From: Bacteroidales bacterium UBA6267
GTDB taxonomy: Bacteria; Bacteroidota; Bacteroidia; Bacteroidales; UBA1556
DNA: 64,000 nucleotides
Direction: 5' to 3'
Assembly (NCBI GenBank): GCA_002440745.1
Contig: DJVB01000050.1
Coordinates: 53,845 to 117,844 of the forward strand
The notes beneath the pieces were generated by a model that had not been told where the DNA came from, searched no databases, and was given only the letters and a program-made list of their open reading frames with translations. This document shows, one piece after another, positions 62,201-64,000 of this stretch. Within the stretch, counting starts at the first letter, position 1; each line of letters opens with the position of its first letter. The position numbers were made by a program, and so were the translations under genes.

Positions 62201-64000
62201 TTGTGCAGTTATGATTGTAAGGGTATTTGTGTTAGCTCCTGAAATATTAGTTCCATTAACTAAATTTACATTCCCTTTTCTCCACTGATAAGTTAGATTT
62301 GTACCTATGGCAGTTACTGTAAAATTTGCTGAATTACCTGTACATACAGTGTCGTTGATTGGTTCAACAGTTATCATTGGCGCAATGCCTTCTATTAAAG
62401 AAACATTTATTGAAGTATCTTTAGGCAAGCATGTTCCTGAAACAATAACATTATAAAAAGAAGATGTATCGGTAATTATCATTGGGTTTATAGTAAGTGT
62501 ATCAGATGTAGCACCTGAAATATTTCCTCCATCTATTAAATTAATAGTTCCTTTCCTCCATTGGTAGGTAAGATTTGTACCTATTGCTACTACCGAAAAA
62601 CGGATGGTATTACCTATACATGATGTTGTATCTTTAGGCTCTATGGTAATATTTGGAGGTGTATTTATACTTAGGTTAACATTAATTGAGGTATCACTAA
62701 GTAAACAAGTTCCGGTTACAATAACATTGTAAAAAGAAGATGTGTCAGAAATCGATGTTGGGTCAATCACTAATGTGTCATTATTGGCACCCGAGATATT
62801 TCCACCATTTATGAGGTTAACATTTCCTTTTCTCCACTGGTAAGTTAATGAAGTTCCACTTGAAACCACCACAAACATGGCAGGGCTTCCGGCGCAAACA
62901 TCTTGGTCAGTTGGTTGCAGAGTGATAGTTGGAGCCACACCCAAAGTGAGTGCAACATTTAACGAAGTGTCGGTTGATAAACAGCTTCCTCCAACAATAA
63001 CATTATAAAAAGAAGAAGTGTCAGAAATTATTGTAGGGTTGATAATCAAAGTGTCATTGTTGGCACCTGAAATGTTTACTCCATTAATGAGGTTTACATT
63101 TCCTTTTCTCCACTGATAAGTCAAATTATCTCCAGTGGCTTCAACAATAAATATGGCTTGATTGCCAAGACATGCTGAAATATCAACGGGTTGAGTAATT
63201 ATGTTGGCATCGCCGAGCGTTAAGGCAGCAAAACCCGAAGTATCGCTAGGAGCGAGAGAGCCAGTAACAATTACATTATAAAACGAAGATGTGTCAGAAA
63301 TTGAAGTAGGAAATATTATTAATGAATCAGAATTAGCCCCTGAAATATTTCCACCATTTACAAGGTTAACATTCCCTTTACGCCATTGGTAAGTAAGACC
63401 AGAACCCGAAGCCATTACAGAAAATATTGAAGTATCACCCGAACAAGCCATGAGGGCATTTGGGCCAGAAACAATATTTGGAGATGTAGTAGTGGCGCAG
63501 CCTGGAGGCATAATTGCAGTCATGGCAAAAGTATTCAACAATCCAGTTGTTGTTAATGCCCGACCATTAAGAACCACGCCAGTTTTTAGATTCATTGCGC
63601 TATTACAAACAATAGTGCCATTAAAAATGGAATAATCATTAATATCTACAGCGCCATCAATTTTCCAGAAAACGTTTTTTGGTTGGGTTCCATTTGTTAG
63701 AATAACCCTTGAATTAGTGCTTGTAGCAAAAGCACCACTCACTTTTATTACAAAAACGGCATTAGGATTTCCCATACCGTTTAAATAAATGGTATCAGTA
63801 AAAGAGACTGCAGCATTCATCAAGTATGTATGGGGAGTAAGAACTAAATTATGGCCGAATTGAGCCGGATATAAAAGTTCGATATCGTGCGGCAAAGTGT
63901 TTAAATAAGTATAAACATTAAGCAATTCTGATGCAGCAGCAGATGTAGATCCGTCAGGAATTGGATGAATTGTACCTCCTGACTTCCGCACAATAATAAA
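59213..64000 (-). CDS. T9SS-secreted protein with two ice-binding-like (DUF3494) domains and 12 Ig-like repeats, 5' end outside window
   Basis: At least 1,595 residues; the frame is open to the right edge, so the signal peptide and the beginning of the first domain are missing. Order from the N-terminus: most of a DUF3494 ice-binding-like domain (64000 to about 63490), six Ig-like repeats of about 92 residues (63490-61870), a second, complete DUF3494 domain (about 61860-61195), six more Ig-like repeats (61190-59480) and a T9SS sorting domain (IYPNPFSTSLNFL, ending SGKLISNK). Each Ig unit has a Cys near residue 15, the motif YQWR-G-VNL-NGGNISGA, and a Cys near the end. Possible roles are ice adhesion or general surface adhesion. 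Confidence 0.9.
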   Translation of the reverse strand, partial: FIIVRKSGGTIHPIPDGSTSAAASELLNVYTYLNTLPHDIELLYPAQFGHNLVLTPHTYLMNAAVSFTDTIYLNGMGNPNAVFVIKVSGAFATSTNSRVILTNGTQPKNVFWKIDGAVDINDYSIFNGTIVCNSAMNLKTGVVLNGRALTTTGLLNTFAMTAIMPPGCATTTSPNIVSGPNALMACSGDTSIFSVMASGSGLTYQWRKGNVNLVNGGNISGANSDSLIIFPTSISDTSSFYNVIVTGSLAPSDTSGFAALTLGDANIITQPVDISACLGNQAIFIVEATGDNLTYQWRKGNVNLINGVNISGANNDTLIINPTIISDTSSFYNVIVGGSCLSTDTSLNVALTLGVAPTITLQPTDQDVCAGSPAMFVVVSSGTSLTYQWRKGNVNLINGGNISGANNDTLVIDPTSISDTSSFYNVIVTGTCLLSDTSINVNLSINTPPNITIEPKDTTSCIGNTIRFSVVAIGTNLTYQWRKGTINLIDGGNISGATSDTLTINPMIITDTSSFYNVIVSGTCLPKDTSINVSLIEGIAPMITVEPINDTVCTGNSANFTVTAIGTNLTYQWRKGNVNLVNGTNISGANTNTLTIITAQKLDAGNNYNVVISGSCTPNVTSINVELDVDSATVIITQPVDKTICIGDSVSFTVVASGKDLIYQWRRGTVNLVDGGNISGATSATLTINPVNFTDTASNYNVLITGGCSPVDSSTVGLNAAGRFAILAGTGISTTGFSVISNMDVGISPGVRSSITGFPPASIVNGAIYASDDVAPPGVAAMLIQAKQELTNAYLFAEGATSPAPITVSGDQGGLTLAPGIYKTTSTLLIQSGDLTLDAQGDVNAKWIFQIASDFTTVGGAGGSVILSGGAQAKNVTWQVGSSATIGNGTSFKGTILSLTSITMNTGSSIDGRLLARNGAVVLSGTNIINSPLTSAVGVSNDSSIYVSLSAGVAPVIITEPISQSLCAGDSVSFSVVATGTDLTYQWRNGNVNLVNGGNISGANNDTLMINPTTLADVSANYNVIVSGMCLPNDTSINVALIMSVPPVITAEPIDQIICSGNSASFTVVSSGTNLFYQWRNGNVNLTNGGNISGATSATLTINPATTADASAFYNVVVSGMCLPNDTSINVALIMSVAPVITAEPIDQIICSGNSASFTVVSSGTNLFYQWRNGNVNLTNGGNISGATSSTLTINPATITDASANYNVIVSGSCAPNDTSVNAALIVNTAPIITTEPSDQALCSGTSVSFTVVATGSNLSYEWRKGLITLINGGNISGATSATLTINPATITDASAFYNVVVSGMCLPNDTSINVALTLGVAPTITLQPTDQDVCTGSPAMFVVVSSGTSLTYQWRNGNVNLVNGGNISGANNDTLIINPTTLADVSANYNVIVSGTCLPNDTSVNIALTIADAPIITTQPVTQTTCEGISSSFTVDAIGTNLSYQWRNGTVNLVDGGNISGANTNTLTIYPVAVSDTSSFYNVVVSGLCQPSVTSVNVALSMNFAGINIVYGENLMSIYPNPFSTSLNFLIKDASQIDHLELEVYNILGEMVLKYQVTEMLTSIETSHLPNGLYLYRIVNNNQILQSGKLISNK
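60451..60927 (-). repeat. Near-identical tandem Ig-unit repeat, 276-bp period
   Basis: Bases 60451-60651 and 60727-60927 differ at only about three of 201 positions when compared by eye. The offset is 276 bp, exactly 92 codons, one Ig unit. A further partial copy of the same unit lies at about 60060-60190 (offset 552). The other units of the gene are far less alike, so this is a recent duplication or gene conversion. Confidence 0.85.

Noticed and set aside
59480..63490. Regular 276-bp repeats as a CRISPR array or tandem mobile element
   Set aside because: They are in-frame Ig-like domain units of one protein; the period is 92 codons and no unique spacers exist.
1..64000. tRNA, rRNA, riboswitch or insertion sequence
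   Set aside because: I saw no cloverleaf with a T-loop signature, no rRNA segment, no known riboswitch core and no transposase or terminal repeats; a covariance-model search would be decisive.

Overview
The window reads as a stretch of chromosome from a member of the Bacteroidota. The evidence is four large secreted proteins with type IX secretion (T9SS) C-terminal sorting domains, the Bacteroidota-style three-subunit succinate dehydrogenase/fumarate reductase, S46 dipeptidyl-peptidase, GH130 and DUF3494 families, AT-rich DNA, and promoters of the TTG-N19-21-TAnnTTTG type recognised by the Bacteroidota primary sigma factor. I cannot assign a genus. No rRNA, tRNA, CRISPR array, insertion sequence or prophage was seen.

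Layout. 0-3.4 kb: sdhC-sdhA-sdhB (minus). 3.6-7.0 kb: an M24 aminopeptidase P convergent with an M1-like peptidase. 7.2-14.3 kb: a giant T9SS cargo protein of about 2,380 residues built of 15 beta-sandwich repeats. 14.6-17.1 kb: an orphan ModE-type DNA-binding protein and another T9SS protein. 17.2-20.4 kb: two aldehyde dehydrogenases (ALDH7 type and P5C dehydrogenase). 20.8-25.8 kb: M1 peptidase, RNase R and a DUF3108 protein. 25.8-29.6 kb: a minus-strand unit of ECF sigma factor, inner-membrane-anchored barrel-like protein and T9SS PKD protein. 30.0-36.1 kb: polysaccharide export lipoprotein, Wzc-like tyrosine kinase and three genes for a diacetamido-uronic acid sugar. 36.1-38.9 kb: a tandem vWA-like protein and a second ECF sigma factor. 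38.9-45.6 kb: a minus-strand run M28 peptidase, gpsA, S46 peptidase, adenine deaminase-like, tsaB. 46.0-47.6 kb: a sulfide:quinone oxidoreductase-like flavoprotein with a 56-codon gene behind it. 47.7-49.8 kb: rmlB and galE. 50.0-59.0 kb: an all-minus block of stress-type genes (lipoproteins, universal stress protein, CsbD, GT4 plus GH130, AI-2E-family permease, small membrane proteins, YtxH, lmo0937-type protein, porin). 59.2-64.0 kb: a large T9SS protein with two ice-binding-like domains and twelve Ig-like repeats, running off the right edge.

How it fits together. Secreted or envelope peptidases (two M1, M28, S46), P5C and semialdehyde dehydrogenases and succinate dehydrogenase suggest growth on peptides and amino acids. 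The export/kinase/sugar genes with rmlB and galE supply a surface polysaccharide, but no polymerase, flippase or polysaccharide glycosyltransferase is present here. The 50-59 kb block looks like an envelope and osmotic stress island, and its upstream regions lack the TAnnTTTG element found before many other genes in the window.

The most interesting leads are: the ECF sigma factor beside a protein that could physically span from inner to outer membrane; the ice-binding domain that splits an Ig repeat; the block-duplicated giant adhesin-like protein with three hairpins at its 3' end; the 11-copy Tyr-Gly tail of the Wzc kinase encoded by a hexanucleotide repeat; the tandem vWA protein whose second metal site is lost; and the stress island with its GT4/GH130 pair.
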